Both the position numbers and the translations under genes were made by a program. A DNA stretch of 33,423 bases. It comes from an uncultured Mycoplasmatota bacterium. GTDB lineage: Bacteria; Bacillota_I; Bacilli_A; RF39; UBA660. Position 1 is the stretch's first letter; each line of letters begins with the position of its first letter. Positions 32,744 through 33,423 of the stretch are shown one piece after another. The stretch covers positions 1 through 33,423 of the forward strand of contig URCH01000011.1 of the NCBI GenBank assembly GCA_900546275.1. Direction: 5' to 3'. The notes under the pieces were generated by a model. It was not told where the DNA came from. It worked only from the letters and a program-made list of their open reading frames with translations, and ran no database searches.

Positions 32744-33423
32744 TTATCTTCTCGCATTTATAATACCTATGTTAATTATGGTTTTACTTTATATGATAGT
32801 GGGCATATATCCTTTTGGAAGTAAGACCGTACTAACTGTTGATTTACAAAATCAATATGTAGAATTTTTTAGTGCTTTTAAAGATATAGTACAAAATGGA
32901 GGTAACATATTCTATTCATTTAGTAAAACATTAGGTGGAAATATGTATGGTTTAATATGTTATTATTTATTGAGCCCATTTAATATTATTTTACTCTTAT
33001 TTAGTAAAGCAAATATAATAGATGCAGTATTTTTAATAAATGTATTAAAAATAGGATTTTGTGGTTTAACTAGTTTTATATATTTTGATAAAACATTTAA
33101 ATATAAAACAAGTGTATCTTTTATGTTTTCGATTTGTTATTCATTAATGGCTTATAATATTGTTTATAGTCAAAACATAATGTGGCTAGATGGTGTTATT
33201 TGGTTACCTATAGTATTTTTAGGAATAGATAAACTATTAAATAAAAAACCAATTTTGTTTTTTATAAGTTTAATAATAAGTATATTTTCAAATTATTATA
33301 TAGGATATATGACTTGTATTGCATCACTTATATATTTTATATATAAATTATATTTAAAAAACAATTACAAATTTTCAATAAAAAAAGATATAAAAGAAAT
33401 ACTTTATTTTTTCAAATATACTT
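32721..33423 (+). CDS. yfhO: YfhO-family membrane protein, N-terminal part (runs off the window)
   Basis: The frame from ATG 32721, behind GGAAGGAAAAAGG, is open to the last base, so only about 234 residues are seen. They include a first membrane segment (about 6-28), then the family's outer loop with LTVDLQNQYVEFF and SFSKTLGGNMYG, the AYYLLSPFN-like motif (YYLLSPFNIILLL), and several further hydrophobic helices with the W-L-D-G-x-I-W-L-P element. This is the YfhO pattern; B. subtilis YfhO is needed for glycosylation of lipoteichoic acid, and GtcA/Csb-type partners are used there. It overlaps the preceding PTPS-related gene by 23 bases in another frame, so the two are expressed together. The C-terminal outer domain lies outside the window. 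Confidence 0.88.
   Translation, partial: MKNKKIFSYLLAFIIPMLIMVLLYMIVGIYPFGSKTVLTVDLQNQYVEFFSAFKDIVQNGGNIFYSFSKTLGGNMYGLICYYLLSPFNIILLLFSKANIIDAVFLINVLKIGFCGLTSFIYFDKTFKYKTSVSFMFSICYSLMAYNIVYSQNIMWLDGVIWLPIVFLGIDKLLNKKPILFFISLIISIFSNYYIGYMTCIASLIYFIYKLYLKNNYKFSIKKDIKEILYFFKYT

Overview
The window is a very AT-rich stretch of bacterial chromosome carrying mostly housekeeping genes, nearly all on the + strand. Gene content points to a low-GC Gram-positive (Bacillota, Bacilli side): FtsY with YlxM, the PrpC/PrkC phosphatase-kinase pair with PASTA repeats, RNase J, a YmfF/YmfH M16 peptidase pair, YfhO-type membrane proteins, and A/G-rich ribosome binding sites of the AAGGAGG and GGGTGA kind. TGA ends several genes (ftsY, prpC, rsgA), so this is the standard code and not the Mycoplasma code. 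My inference is an uncultured, probably host-associated, AT-rich relative of Erysipelotrichia/RF39. No sign of a plasmid, phage, transposon, rRNA, tRNA or CRISPR was seen.

Layout. 1-573: tail of an unrecognised protein. 618-3934: ftsY, a small membrane protein, ylxM and a HerA-like ATPase, closely packed and closed by a terminator. 4063-4719: membrane protein with a C-terminal zinc ribbon. 4812-9794: a tight operon rlmN-prpC-prkC-rsgA-rpe with overlapping or nearly overlapping starts and stops. 9861-10514: a D,D-carboxypeptidase, converging on pyrG (minus strand) over a shared hairpin. 12136-12329: divergent control region with a pyrG promoter and a uvrA promoter that carries a LexA/DinR-like SOS box. 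12330-15140: uvrA, converging on a small unknown minus-strand gene. 15765-19050: deoD and the ymfF-ymfH pair. 19105-19524: a small lipoprotein gene broken by a stop codon in its signal peptide. 19601-22753: an RNase J2-like protein with a decayed active site, then miaB. 22798-25269: a zinc-ribbon/membrane/extracellular protein and a small coiled-coil membrane protein. 25333-28800: trigger factor, a stand-alone protein with two helicase-associated (HA) repeats, and a transglutaminase-like protein. 28882-31035: priA. 31100-33423: two polytopic membrane proteins (PTPS-related, then YfhO), the second cut by the window edge.

The genes cover protein targeting (ftsY, ylxM), ribosome maturation and RNA modification (rlmN, rsgA, miaB, RNase J), cell-wall signalling and envelope work (prpC, prkC, carboxypeptidase, YfhO pair), DNA repair and replication restart (uvrA, priA), and nucleotide and pentose metabolism (pyrG, deoD, rpe). 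Most transcription units in the second half are single genes with their own strong promoter and hairpin terminator, often fused so that the terminator's T-run forms the start of the next -35 box.

I did not find a convincing new multi-gene system. The observations most worth checking are the residue-204 change in DeoD, the nonsense codon in the lipoprotein leader, the loss of metal ligands in the RNase J homologue, the SOS box at uvrA, and the terminator-promoter fusions.
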